From assembly GCF_000498755.1 (NCBI RefSeq), contig NZ_AXUS01000006.1:53706-117705 (forward strand): DNA of 64,000 bases. The letters are read 5' to 3'. Each line of letters opens with the position of its first letter. The first letter of the stretch is position 1. Below are positions 10,432 to 19,152 of this stretch, piece after piece. The stretch comes from Clostridioides mangenotii TR (GTDB taxonomy: Bacteria; Bacillota; Clostridia; Peptostreptococcales; Peptostreptococcaceae). The notes below the pieces were generated by a model, which saw only the letters and a program-made list of their open reading frames with translations, was not told the origin of the DNA and ran no database searches. Made by a program: the position numbers and the translations under genes.

Positions 10432-10454
10432 CGTATTAATAATTTTAATAAATA

Positions 10455-10684
10455 AATTCTATGATAAAGAAAGTAACTAATATGGATTTTCAGCGAGTTG
10501 GGGTATTGGTGTGAGCCCAGTAATGAAGTGTTATGTGAATAGAGCTTTGGAGAAGATTATCAGAAAATTAGTATGATAATAGGTAGCCCGCCTTAAGGGT
10601 TTGAGAGGATAAGTAATTACTTATCAAGAAGAGTGGTAACGCGGATATTTTCGTCTCTTAGTCGTTTGACTAAGGGACTTTTTT
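10455..10684 (+). promoter_or_regulatory. T-box leader (probable arginine specifier AGA) with terminator
   Basis: tRNA-sensing transcription antitermination leader. Stem I is recognisable by AGTA (about 10472-10475) opposite GAA (10537-10539), the S-turn pair of the specifier loop, and by the distal GTGAGCCC (10511-10518). In the glyQS-type layout, GAA plus one base is followed by the specifier, here AGA (10541-10543), an arginine codon. The T-box core AGAGTGGTAACGCGG lies at 10630-10644. The terminator has an 11-base stem (10653-10663 with 10668-10678) and six Ts. The specifier call is inference from alignment to the glyQS layout. Confidence 0.85.
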
Positions 10685-10732
10685 AATACAAAAATTTAGT
10701 ATCCAAGTCGAGTGGCTGAACATTTTCTTGAA

Positions 10733-10806
10733 TTAACTATTACTTGTCAATAAGAGTGGTAACGCGGTAAATTCGTCTCTTAGTCGTATGGCTAAGGGAC
10801 TTTTTT
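10733..10806 (+). promoter_or_regulatory. Second T-box antiterminator/terminator module without Stem I
   Basis: A near copy of the 3' half of the first leader: a similar ATTACTTGTCAA lead-in, the same T-box core AGAGTGGTAACGCGG (10753-10767), and a terminator from GTCTCTTAG (10775) to the T run at 10801-10806. Only 68 bases separate it from the first terminator, and no Stem I is visible there. Confidence 0.8.
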
Positions 10807-10865
10807 GTATTTGAAATAAAAAATAATTTAGAAATAAAAATAAAAAAATGAGAGGGGAAGTAAAT

Positions 10866-11687
10866 ATGAAGGGATTAAAGAAATTATTGAGTTTGGGGTT
10901 AGTATTGGCATTGGCAGTAGGTGTCGTTGGATGTTCATCAAAAAGTAATGCTACTAAATTAGATCAAATAAAGGAGAATGGAAAGTTAATAGTTGGATTA
11001 AATCCAGATTATCCACCATTTGAGTTTCCAAAAGTTGAAAATGGAAAAGACGAGGTTGCTGGATTTGATGTAGAGCTAGCAAATAAAATATCAAAAGAAA
11101 TTGGTGTAGAAGTAGAAATAAAAAAGATGGGCTTTGATGGACTTATAGGAGCATTAAATGCAAATAAGATAGATATTATACTATCAGGTATGTCGCCAAC
11201 GGATGAAAGAAAGAAGAGTGTTGATTTCTCAGAATTATACTATGTTACTAAAAACGCAGTTATAGTTAGAGAAGGTGACGAAGGAAAAGTAAAAACTGAA
11301 GATGATTTAAAGAAACTTAATGTTGGTGTTCAAAAAGGAACAATACAAGAAGAGTATGTAAGAGATACTTTGAAAATGGAAAGTATGAAGTCTTTAACTA
11401 ATGTACCTGATTTAGTATTAGACCTTAAAAATGGAAAAATAGATGCAATTGTTGTAAATGAAACTGTTGGAATGATAAATACTAAGCAGTACGATGGTAT
11501 CAAGTTAGCCACTTCAGGATTAGGTGATAATGTAGAAGAAGGAATGGCAGCAGCAATTAAAAAAGATGATAACAATAAAGAGTATTTAGAGTTAATAAAT
11601 AAAGTAATAAAAGATTTAAAAGATAGCGGTGATATAGATAAAATGTTAGAAGATGCTACTAATTTAGCAGCAAAAGGCGGAAATTAA
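10866..11687 (+). CDS. Amino-acid ABC transporter substrate-binding lipoprotein
   Basis: Extracytoplasmic solute-binding protein of the polar amino-acid family (SBP_bac_3), 273 residues. It has a signal peptide with lipobox VVGC (lipidated Cys23), then KLIVGLNPDYPPFEF and GFDVELANKI, the usual ligand-pocket segments. The start is placed at ATG 10866 because GAGGGGAAG lies just upstream; an in-frame ATG at 10848 would put that ribosome binding site inside the gene. It is the first gene of a three-gene transporter operon behind the tandem T-box, which suggests arginine uptake similar to ArtP of Bacillus. The ligand is inferred. Confidence 0.93.
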   Translation: MKGLKKLLSLGLVLALAVGVVGCSSKSNATKLDQIKENGKLIVGLNPDYPPFEFPKVENGKDEVAGFDVELANKISKEIGVEVEIKKMGFDGLIGALNANKIDIILSGMSPTDERKKSVDFSELYYVTKNAVIVREGDEGKVKTEDDLKKLNVGVQKGTIQEEYVRDTLKMESMKSLTNVPDLVLDLKNGKIDAIVVNETVGMINTKQYDGIKLATSGLGDNVEEGMAAAIKKDDNNKEYLELINKVIKDLKDSGDIDKMLEDATNLAAKGGN

Positions 11688-11714
11688 TTTAATGAATAAG
11701 TAGGAGATGTAATT

Positions 11715-12368
11715 ATGGATTTTAGTTTTTTAGGTAAGTATTACCCGATGTTTATCGACGGGACAATTACGACAATAACAATATCATTTGTAGCATTATT
11801 CTTTGGTGTGATCATAGGTTTGATAGTATGTCTCGCTAAAATATCAAAAAATAAATTGTTTAATATTTTAGCTTCAATATACATTGAAGTTATAAGGGGA
11901 ACACCGATAATGGTTCAAATTTCTATAGTATACTTTGGTCTGCCTCAAATAGGAATAGATTTCCCGAGTGAATTTGCCGCAGCTGCATTTACTCTTTCTG
12001 TGAATTCAGGTGCATATGTAGCAGAAATACTTAGATCAGGGATTCAAGCAGTTGACAAAGGACAGACGGAAGCAAGTAGATCTCTTGGTCTTAGTTACTG
12101 GAGCACTATGAGATATGTAATAGTTCCTCAAGCTGTAAAAAATGTATTGCCAGCTTTAGCCAATGAGTTTATATCTCTTGTTAAAGAGTCATCAATAATT
12201 TCTATAATAGGAGTTGTAGAGTTGATGTTCGTAGCAGGAATGGTTAGAAATTCATCGTTTATAGCATTAGAACCATTCTTAGTTGCAGCGGCTATCTACT
12301 TTGTCTTAACATTTACATTGTCAAGACTTGTTGGACTTTTAGAAAAGAAAATGTCTGTGTCTAATTAG
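11715..12368 (+). CDS. Amino-acid ABC transporter permease
   Basis: His/Glu/Gln/Arg-type permease of 217 residues. It has several hydrophobic helices and the conserved cytoplasmic EAA-loop region (GQTEASRSLGLSYWSTMRYV, about 115-134) that docks the ATPase. The N-terminal GTITTITISFVAL and the EVIRGTPIMVQ segment are characteristic of this family. It starts 27 bases after the binding-protein gene, behind GTAGGAGATG. It probably forms a homodimeric channel with the neighbouring ATPase. Confidence 0.94.
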   Translation: MDFSFLGKYYPMFIDGTITTITISFVALFFGVIIGLIVCLAKISKNKLFNILASIYIEVIRGTPIMVQISIVYFGLPQIGIDFPSEFAAAAFTLSVNSGAYVAEILRSGIQAVDKGQTEASRSLGLSYWSTMRYVIVPQAVKNVLPALANEFISLVKESSIISIIGVVELMFVAGMVRNSSFIALEPFLVAAAIYFVLTFTLSRLVGLLEKKMSVSN

Positions 12369-12421
12369 TATCTAATCTAATTAGCTACAAAGAATAAAGT
12401 TATGTAAGGGAAAGTGATAAT

Positions 12422-13147
12422 ATGATTAGTATAAAAAATTTAGATAAAAATTTTGGCAATTTAAAAGTATTAAAAAATATTGATCTAAAAATAGCTAAAG
12501 GTGAAATAGTTGTTATAATTGGTCCAAGTGGTTCTGGTAAAAGTACACTTTTAAGATGTATGAATTTATTGGAAGTTCCAACAGGCGGACAGATAGTATT
12601 TGAAGGCCAAAATATATTAGATAAAAAGGCAGATATAGATAAAACAAGACAAAGAATAGGGATGGTTTTCCAAAACTTTAACCTGTTTCCACATAAATCT
12701 ATTATAGATAATATAAAACTAGCGCCTGTAAAGTTAAAAAAGATGTCTAACAAAGAAGCTACTGATAAAGCTGAGTATTTGCTGACAAGAGTAGGTTTAA
12801 TCGATAAAAAGGATGCCTATCCATCGCAGCTATCAGGAGGGCAAAAGCAGAGAATAGCTATAGCTAGAGCTTTAGCTATGGAGCCCGATATGATGTTATT
12901 TGATGAGCCTACTTCAGCGCTTGACCCAGAGATGGTTGGAGAAGTTCTAGACGTTATAAAAGAGCTTGCAGAAGAAGGAATGACTATGGCAATAGTAACT
13001 CATGAGATGGGATTTGCTAAAGAAGTAGCAGATAGAGTGATATTTATCGATGAAGGAAAAATACTAGAAGATGGAAGTCCAGAGGATGTATTTAACAATC
13101 CTAAAAATGAAAGAACAAAAGATTTTTTAAGAAAAGTGATTTCTTAA
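12422..13147 (+). CDS. Amino-acid ABC transporter ATP-binding protein
   Basis: ATPase of the polar amino-acid importer, 241 residues. It has Walker [10 protein letters not shown] (about 37-45), Q-loop [11 protein letters not shown], signature LSGGQKQR, Walker [12 protein letters not shown] and the switch His in VTHEMGF. It follows the permease after 53 bases and closes the operon, ending just before a strong terminator. Confidence 0.95.
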   Translation: MISIKNLDKNFGNLKVLKNIDLKIAKGEIVVIIGPSGSGKSTLLRCMNLLEVPTGGQIVFEGQNILDKKADIDKTRQRIGMVFQNFNLFPHKSIIDNIKLAPVKLKKMSNKEATDKAEYLLTRVGLIDKKDAYPSQLSGGQKQRIAIARALAMEPDMMLFDEPTSALDPEMVGEVLDVIKELAEEGMTMAIVTHEMGFAKEVADRVIFIDEGKILEDGSPEDVFNNPKNERTKDFLRKVIS

Positions 13148-13965
13148 TATGAGTTAAAATGAATCGAAATTAGATATAGTAAATAAGCTATCCTTGAGTA
13201 TTGGGATAGCTTATTTATTTATGGAGATTATATAATTATAAAAAAATTACAAGTATATTTATAATTAATGCAAATATTTCGACAAAATTAGATGAATAAA
13301 TATAAATAAATATAGAAATAAAGCTAAAGAAGTGATATAAAATCTACTAGTTATTGGTAAGGATATAGGAAAAAATTGGTATAAACTAACCGAATAGAAC
13401 GCATATATTTGTTAGTATTAAGATTATTAATTTTGTGAAAATGTTCGATTTTCTATTTTATATTTCTGTCATATACATAACAAAGATAAAAAAATATGTT
13501 TATAAAAACGAAAAAGAGCTTGGGGTAAGCTCTTTTTTCAGCGTTAGATTAATTCCCGTAATTAATCTTATTATAATAAATATAAAATATATCTTTATAA
13601 AAAGGGGATTGGGAATAGATATATTAACTAACTAGGGTTACCAGGGGGATAACCTTCTTATATTATAATAAAAAAGGACAAAAAATGCAATGATATTAGC
13701 GATTTATTATTAAAAAATTATTTTTCTCTTCAAACGTAGATATTGCAAAGGTATGCTAATTTTTGTGAACAAAATATCTTTTAATAATCGATAGTGTAAA
13801 AGCAAATTAAAAATGATATAATAAAAAGATATGATTTATTGTAATTTGAACGAATTTATAAGAAAATCATGTTAGAATTGTTCGCATTTTATTATACTTC
13901 TGAATTTTAAATTAATTTCGTGAATTTAATATAAAGATAAAATATTTAAAGTAGGTGAAATAGAT
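13148..13965. other. AT-rich intergenic region with hairpins
   Basis: About 800 bases without a convincing gene. It holds the operon terminator, a strong palindrome AAAAAGAGCTT/AAGCTCTTTTT around GGGG (13511-13537), and a weaker hairpin AGGGTTA/TAACCTT (13634-13656). A 66-codon frame across 13435-13635 contains the strong palindrome and has no ribosome binding site, so it is not called. The last 100 bases probably hold the promoter of the cysteine desulfurase gene. Confidence 0.5.
13181..13216 (+). terminator. Terminator of the amino-acid transporter operon
   Basis: Inverted repeat AAATAAGCTATCC (13181-13193) and GGATAGCTTATTT (13204-13216) with a short loop, followed by TATTTATGG. Confidence 0.7.
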
Positions 13966-15114
13966 ATGGAAATATATTTAGATAACAGTTCGACAACTAA
14001 ACCTTATCCGCAAGTTGTAGACAAAATGGTGCAATCTTTGACAGAAGATTATGCAAATCCATCAGCAGCTCATAGAAAAGGAGTAGATGTAGAAAAAGAA
14101 ATAAAAGTGATTAGACAACATATAGCCAGAGCTGTTGGAGCAAATGATAAAGAGATTTACTTCACATCTGGAGGAACAGAAAGCAATAATACCGTAATTA
14201 GAGGTGTAGCTAATTTAAATAAAAAGAGAAAGAATCATATAATTTCTACTAATATAGAGCATCCATCAGTTTTAAATACATTAAAAGATTTAGAAGAAGA
14301 TGGATTTGAAGTAACTTATTTAGAAGTAGATAAAAATGGTGTAATAGATTTTGAGGAGTTTAAACATGCTATAAAGCCAACTACATGTCTAGTAACTATA
14401 ATGCATGTAAATAATGAGATAGGAAGTATACAACCAGTTAAAGAGATAGGAAAGTATCTTAAGTCTCTCGATGAAAAAATTTACTTCCATGTAGATGCTA
14501 TTCAGTCTTTTGGAAAGATTGATTTTAGACCTTCAAAGTACAATATAGATTTTATGAGTGTGAGTGGACATAAGTTTCATGGACCAAAGGGCATTGGATT
14601 TATGTACGTAAAATCAAATAGCAGAATTAAGCCAATGTTGTTTGGAGGTGGACAAGAGTCTGGAGTCAGATCAGGAACAGAAAATGTTCCAGGAATATAC
14701 GGGATCGGAGAGGCAGTAAAAGTTTTATTTGATGATCTGAACGCTAATATTAAAAAGATAAACTCTCTAAAAGAACTCCTAAAAACAGAGTTACTTAAAA
14801 AAATAGACAATATAAAAGTAAACTCACCAGAAGATGGAGTGTGTCACGTGCTAAATATATCCTTTATTGGAGCAAAAGGTGAGGTATTGCTTCACTATTT
14901 AGAGCAAAAAGGTGTTTATGTATCGACAGGATCTGCTTGTTCCGCAAAAAAGAAAGGCAGCCATGTTCTAAATGCAATAGGGCTTAATCCAAAAGAAGTA
15001 GAGGGTACAATAAGATTTAGTTTGTCTGATATGAATACAGAGGAAGAGATACTTGAGGCTGCTAAAATAATCAAAGAGTCAGTTGATGATTTAAGAAATA
15101 TAATAAAAAGATAG
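13966..15114 (+). CDS. Cysteine desulfurase, NifS/IscS type
   Basis: Pyridoxal-phosphate enzyme of 382 residues that removes sulfur from cysteine and holds it as a persulfide. The PLP Lys203 is in VSGHKFHGPKG, the PLP-contacting TSGGTESNN is at 67-75, and the persulfide Cys325 is in STGSACSAKK. GTAGGTGAAATAG precedes ATG 13966. thiI follows 119 bases downstream, which suggests this enzyme feeds sulfur for 4-thiouridine in tRNA, like the NifZ-ThiI pair of Bacillus subtilis, rather than for Fe-S assembly. No iscU or nifU is adjacent. Confidence 0.94.
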   Translation: MEIYLDNSSTTKPYPQVVDKMVQSLTEDYANPSAAHRKGVDVEKEIKVIRQHIARAVGANDKEIYFTSGGTESNNTVIRGVANLNKKRKNHIISTNIEHPSVLNTLKDLEEDGFEVTYLEVDKNGVIDFEEFKHAIKPTTCLVTIMHVNNEIGSIQPVKEIGKYLKSLDEKIYFHVDAIQSFGKIDFRPSKYNIDFMSVSGHKFHGPKGIGFMYVKSNSRIKPMLFGGGQESGVRSGTENVPGIYGIGEAVKVLFDDLNANIKKINSLKELLKTELLKKIDNIKVNSPEDGVCHVLNISFIGAKGEVLLHYLEQKGVYVSTGSACSAKKKGSHVLNAIGLNPKEVEGTIRFSLSDMNTEEEILEAAKIIKESVDDLRNIIKR

Positions 15115-15233
15115 TTAGTTTTATATAAAGTAGAAGAACGTATATAAAGAAGTATATAAAGAAAATAGATGAAGAAAAAAATATTAATGACAAAAATATA
15201 ATGTAAAAGTTAGTAAATGGATGGGAGTTAAAA

Positions 15234-16406
15234 ATGTACAATATTTTAATAGTTAAATACGGTGAAATAGGTGTAAAAGGAAAGAATAGATACGTCTTTG
15301 AAAATAAACTTATAAAAAATATAAAGAATATGCTAAAGCCAATAGGTAAATTTAGAGTATACAAAGAATACGGAAGAATCTATGTAGATTTAGAAGACTA
15401 CGATTACGAAGAAATAATAGAAGAAGTTAGAAAAGTTTTTGGTATAGTCGGAGTTTGCCCAGCAATAAGAGCTGAAAAAGACTACGATAAGTTGAAAGAA
15501 ATAGCTCTAACTATGTTAGAAGAGAAAATAGATGAGGGATATAAATCGTTTAAAGTAGACTCCAGAAGAGGCGATAAGAGCTTTAAACTTACATCTCAAG
15601 AGATGAGTATAGATATAGGTGGATACTTACTAGCAAAGGTGGATGGAAGAATCAAAGTAGATATTAGAAATCCAGAAGTTAAAATTTCTTGTGAGTACAG
15701 AGAAAACCACACAATGGTTTACAGTGATACTATAGCTGGATACGGAGGATTACCTCTTGGAACTAATGGCAAGGCTATGTCGCTTTTATCTGGAGGTATA
15801 GACAGCCCAGTTGCAACTTGGATGGTAGCAAAGAGAGGTGTGGATGTTGAGGCAGTTCATTTCCACAGTTATCCATTTACAAATGAAAGATCTCAGGAAA
15901 AAGTAAGAGATTTAACAAAAATATTAGCAAAGTACTGTGGAAGAGTTAGACTTCACAAAGTAAATATACTAGAGATACAAAAGGCAATAGCCACTCACTG
16001 TAATGATTCTGATACAACTATTTTATCTAGAAGGTTTATGATGAGAATTGCACAGGAGCTTGCAGAGAAGAGATACTGTGATGCTCTTATTACAGGAGAA
16101 AGTATAGGACAAGTTGCATCACAGACTATACACGGCCTTACATGTACTAATGCTGTTGTAGATATACCAATTTTCAGACCACTTATCGCGATGGATAAGT
16201 CGGATATAGTTAAGGTGGCTGAGGAAATTGGAACTTTTGAAACTTCTGTAATCCCAGAAGAAGATTGCTGTAGTTTGTTTGCTCCTAAAAAGCCTACTAC
16301 TAAGCCCAAACTTGATAGAATTGAAGCTGAAGAGAGCAAGCTTGATGTTGAGAAGTTGATCCAAGACGCGATTGATAATATAGAGGTTGAGGATATTGAA
16401 TTTTAA
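15234..16406 (+). CDS. thiI: tRNA 4-thiouridine synthase ThiI
   Basis: Adenylates U8 of tRNA and transfers sulfur to make 4-thiouridine. It has 390 residues: an N-terminal ferredoxin-like domain, a THUMP domain (about 60-165), and a PP-loop ATP pyrophosphatase domain with SGGIDS at 186-191. The protein ends in a short acidic tail with no rhodanese domain, the normal Gram-positive form, in which the partner desulfurase supplies sulfur directly. GGATGGGAG precedes ATG 15234. Confidence 0.95.
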   Translation: MYNILIVKYGEIGVKGKNRYVFENKLIKNIKNMLKPIGKFRVYKEYGRIYVDLEDYDYEEIIEEVRKVFGIVGVCPAIRAEKDYDKLKEIALTMLEEKIDEGYKSFKVDSRRGDKSFKLTSQEMSIDIGGYLLAKVDGRIKVDIRNPEVKISCEYRENHTMVYSDTIAGYGGLPLGTNGKAMSLLSGGIDSPVATWMVAKRGVDVEAVHFHSYPFTNERSQEKVRDLTKILAKYCGRVRLHKVNILEIQKAIATHCNDSDTTILSRRFMMRIAQELAEKRYCDALITGESIGQVASQTIHGLTCTNAVVDIPIFRPLIAMDKSDIVKVAEEIGTFETSVIPEEDCCSLFAPKKPTTKPKLDRIEAEESKLDVEKLIQDAIDNIEVEDIEF

Positions 16407-16423
16407 TTTTTTATGTAGATTTG

Positions 16424-16456
16424 AGCATGTATCTAGAGATAGGTATGTGCTTTTTT
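16424..16456 (+). terminator. Terminator after thiI
   Basis: GCATGTATC pairs with GGTATGTGC through several wobble pairs, followed by six Ts. The rest of the 350-base gap up to 16757 is AT-rich and shows nothing else I can support. Confidence 0.65.
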
Positions 16457-16757
16457 GTGTATAATTAAAACTATTTGTATAAAACGGGGGATTTTATGTT
16501 TGTATAGTTGGAGTCATAACATATCCTTTTGAGCTGTTTGTATTGTAAATATAGTTGTAATTTAATATTTTTGTAAAAAGATGAATATGATTAGTTAAGA
16601 TCTGCCTGATTTTTTAGGGTAGCTTTTCTACATTAAAGAGAGGTTATATTAAAATGGTCAATGAAGTAGCTATTTTGATGCTTTGACTATTAATATTAAT
16701 TAAAAAAGCTGGCACAAAAATTATATTAAATAATCTCTACACCAACTCTTTGAAAAT

Positions 16758-17254
16758 TTAGTCTCCTATAGGATCATCTATTAAAGTAGCAAATTGGAAC
16801 TCGTGTTGATGACCATCATTGATAGTAGTATCTCCACTAACAAAGTGGACATGTCTGCCATTTCCAACGGGAATAGCAGGACCTGTTACATCGCACATTT
16901 TGTGGAAATGTTCTTCATAAAAATCTGTATTGTTTTGAAGCTTATGAAAATGGCTTCCATCTGATGAAAAATTGCCTCTCCAGTCACACATGCAAAACGA
17001 TGATTATGTGGATCTTCCTGCGCTTCTGCTATTTTCACGCTTCCTTTATACTCATGAGTATGAGTTTGATCATTGGAACAATTCCAATTGGATTGGTTGT
17101 ATTCCATATATTTATCAGAGTTATATCTATTATAGTCACCGTAGTCGCTATAATTTGAATATTCGTCTGTTTCATTGTTGTTATAAGAGCATTCTCTATC
17201 ATTATTTCTTTTCGAATTGTGGTTTACATTATTATATTTACCGTAAAAACTCAT
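16758..17254 (-). CDS. YmaF-family protein, frameshifted
   Basis: Member of the YmaF family of small His-rich proteins of unknown function. The first frame (17254 down to 16886) has an Asn/Tyr/Asp-rich N-terminus, then THTHEYKGSVKIAEAQ, DPHNHRF and TGEA. The second frame (from about 16991 down to 16758) resumes with SSDGSHFHK, TGPAIPVGNGRHVHF and FATLIDDPIGD. One missing base in a run of five T (minus strand, near 16967-16971) explains the split; restoring it yields a continuous 165-residue protein reading GEAIFSSDGSHFHK. The paralogue at 17454-18179 is intact. AGAGAGGAGG lies just upstream of ATG 17254. Confidence 0.75.
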
Positions 17255-17410
17255 AAAATTTTAACCTCCTCTCTATATAACTATATGTAAATTTATGAAA
17301 ATTTGTGTGTAAATATAACTTATTATAGATTATTTTGTCGCATTGACGTAAAGTTATTACATATTGATGAGTCATACTAAATATACTTAATATATATTAT
17401 AAAACTAATC

Positions 17411-17446
17411 AAAGGCTACCTTATCCAAATAAATAAGGTAGCCTTT
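17411..17446 (-). terminator. Terminator after the second ymaF-like gene
   Basis: Perfect 14-base inverted repeat (AAAGGCTACCTTAT at 17411-17424 with ATAAGGTAGCCTTT at 17433-17446), eight bases past the stop of the minus-strand gene. Confidence 0.75.
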
Positions 17447-17453
17447 ATATAAT

Positions 17454-18179
17454 CTATTCACTTATATGATCGCCTACCAAAGTTGAGAATTGATATTCAT
17501 GTTTATGATCTTTATAAACATTTGTAAAACCTTCAACTAAGTGTATATGTTTACCGTTGCCAACTGGAATAGAAGGTCCAGTCACATCATTAATGTAATG
17601 GTAATGATCATTAAAATTATCTGTTTTATTTTTAATCTCATGATAATGGCTACCATCAGATGAATATTTTGATTCGCTTGTAGTTCCTGCCAGATGATGT
17701 CTGTGTAATTCGCCTTCAGTACCATAAGCTTTAACACTTATGTCATATTCATGAGTATGAACTTGCTCATCTATATTTGAGTTTCTGATAGTTTCATCTT
17801 CTTCAGAATTTATATTCTCAGTAATAGTTTCATCAAAGCTGTTTTCTTCATCATAAATATTAGAATCAATATATTCTTCATGATCTCTGTACTCATCTAT
17901 ATAGATCTCACGACTGTAATAATTAGATTCATATTGGTCGTCATCATCGTAATCGAAGTATTTATATAAGTCTATTTGTTCGATAGGGCTAATTTCGTTA
18001 TCTTCCATAAGAACGTAACTTAATTGATGTTTACCAGAATAATATTTATTATCTAAATAGGTAAGATCATTTTTATTTTTTGTTTCTTTATAAGCGTACT
18101 TAGGTTCATCTTTTACAATACTTTTGTAGTACTTATCTTCATTAAACATCCTATAATACTTTCTATTGTAATAAATCAT
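17454..18179 (-). CDS. YmaF-family protein with long acidic N-terminal extension
   Basis: Intact paralogue of the neighbouring ymaF-like gene, 241 residues. The first 140 residues are rich in Tyr, Asp, Glu and Asn and look disordered. The C-terminal 100 residues carry the family pattern: VHTHEYDISVKAYG, LHRHHLAGTT, SSDGSHYHE, TGPSIPVGNGKHIHL and DHKHEYQFSTL. Regularly spaced His pairs suggest metal binding, but this is inference. GAAAGGAGAATG lies just upstream of ATG 18179. The two genes lie in tandem on the minus strand, each with its own leader. Confidence 0.8.
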   Translation of the reverse strand: MIYYNRKYYRMFNEDKYYKSIVKDEPKYAYKETKNKNDLTYLDNKYYSGKHQLSYVLMEDNEISPIEQIDLYKYFDYDDDDQYESNYYSREIYIDEYRDHEEYIDSNIYDEENSFDETITENINSEEDETIRNSNIDEQVHTHEYDISVKAYGTEGELHRHHLAGTTSESKYSSDGSHYHEIKNKTDNFNDHYHYINDVTGPSIPVGNGKHIHLVEGFTNVYKDHKHEYQFSTLVGDHISE

Positions 18180-18281
18180 TAATTCATTCTCCTTTCTATA
18201 TAAATATATGTCTAAAAATAGAGAATTGTGATTAAATATAAGTTTTTATAATAATAAATATCATAAAAGGTAGAAAAATAA

Positions 18282-18331
18282 AAAAGCAATTTAGAAATGA
18301 GTAATCTAACTCAATTATCTAAATTGCTTTT
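18282..18331 (-). terminator. Terminator of the pfl operon
   Basis: Long inverted repeat: AAAAGCAATTTAGA (18282-18295) pairs with TCTAAATTGCTTTT (18318-18331). An inner TGAGT/ACTCA pair extends it. It lies about 85 bases past the pflA stop. Confidence 0.7.
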
Positions 18332-18415
18332 AGTGTTTTTATTATGTCTAATTTTAATTTAAATCAAAGATTTTAAAGTAAATTATCAATTTTATTACAA
18401 TCTTACGAATAATTC

Positions 18416-19150
18416 TTAAGCGTTGTAAACTTGAACGCCAAACTTAGAAACTATTTTACTAGCTTTTTTAACATCTTCTATAGTAGCATCAGGGATACCT
18501 TTCAGCTCGTAATCTATACCTAAGTTTTCCCACTTATGGATTCCCATGGTGTGGTAGGGAAGTAGTTCAACCCTCTCGACATTAGACAGTGACGAAACAA
18601 ATTTCCCAAGAGCTTCTAAGTTTTCAATAGTGTCGGTAATTCCTGGAACAAGTACTTGTTTTATCCAAACAGGAATTCCGCGTTTATCTAGATGTTTTGC
18701 TAGAGCAATAGCTTTATTTATACTAACGCCAGTAAGATCTTTTGATCCATCGTCGATCATATGCTTTAGATCTAGTAAGACAAGATCAGTATTGTCTAAA
18801 ATAGGATTAATAACATCTATATCTACAAAACCAGAAGTATCAAGACAAGTGTGGATAGAATTCTCTTTAGCTTTCTTAAATAACTCATTTAAAAACTCTG
18901 GTTGTAAAGTTGGTTCTCCTCCAGAAGCGGTAATTCCGCCCCCAGAGAATTTTCTGTATGAAGAGTATTTAAGTGCATCAGTAATTATTTCATCAGCTGT
19001 ATATTCTTTGCCGAGGCTTGGATTCCATGTATCTCTATTGTGGCAGTACTTACATCTCAATGGGCAACCTTGAAAAAATATTATATATCTGATTCCTGGT
19101 CCGTCAACTGTACCAAATGTTTCTATAGAGTGAATTCTTCCTGTTGTCAT
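18416..19150 (-). CDS. pflA: Pyruvate formate-lyase activating enzyme
   Basis: Radical SAM enzyme that installs the glycyl radical on PflB. The cluster motif CxxxCxxC appears as GCPLRCKYCHN near residue 30, preceded by the family segment TFGTVDGPGIR. GGGITASGGEP is the SAM-binding region. The start is placed at ATG 19150, giving MTTGRIHSIET. A GTG at 19159 (overlapping the pflB stop, with GGAAAAAT before it) is an alternative adding three residues. The gene is tightly coupled to pflB. It acts in the anaerobic cytoplasm. Confidence 0.95.
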   Translation of the reverse strand: MTTGRIHSIETFGTVDGPGIRYIIFFQGCPLRCKYCHNRDTWNPSLGKEYTADEIITDALKYSSYRKFSGGGITASGGEPTLQPEFLNELFKKAKENSIHTCLDTSGFVDIDVINPILDNTDLVLLDLKHMIDDGSKDLTGVSINKAIALAKHLDKRGIPVWIKQVLVPGITDTIENLEALGKFVSSLSNVERVELLPYHTMGIHKWENLGIDYELKGIPDATIEDVKKASKIVSKFGVQVYNA

Positions 19151-19152
19151 AA

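Noticed and set aside
13435..13635. 66-codon frame as a small protein
   Set aside because: It spans a strong palindrome that looks like a terminator, has no ribosome binding site, and has a composition expected of AT-rich noncoding DNA.
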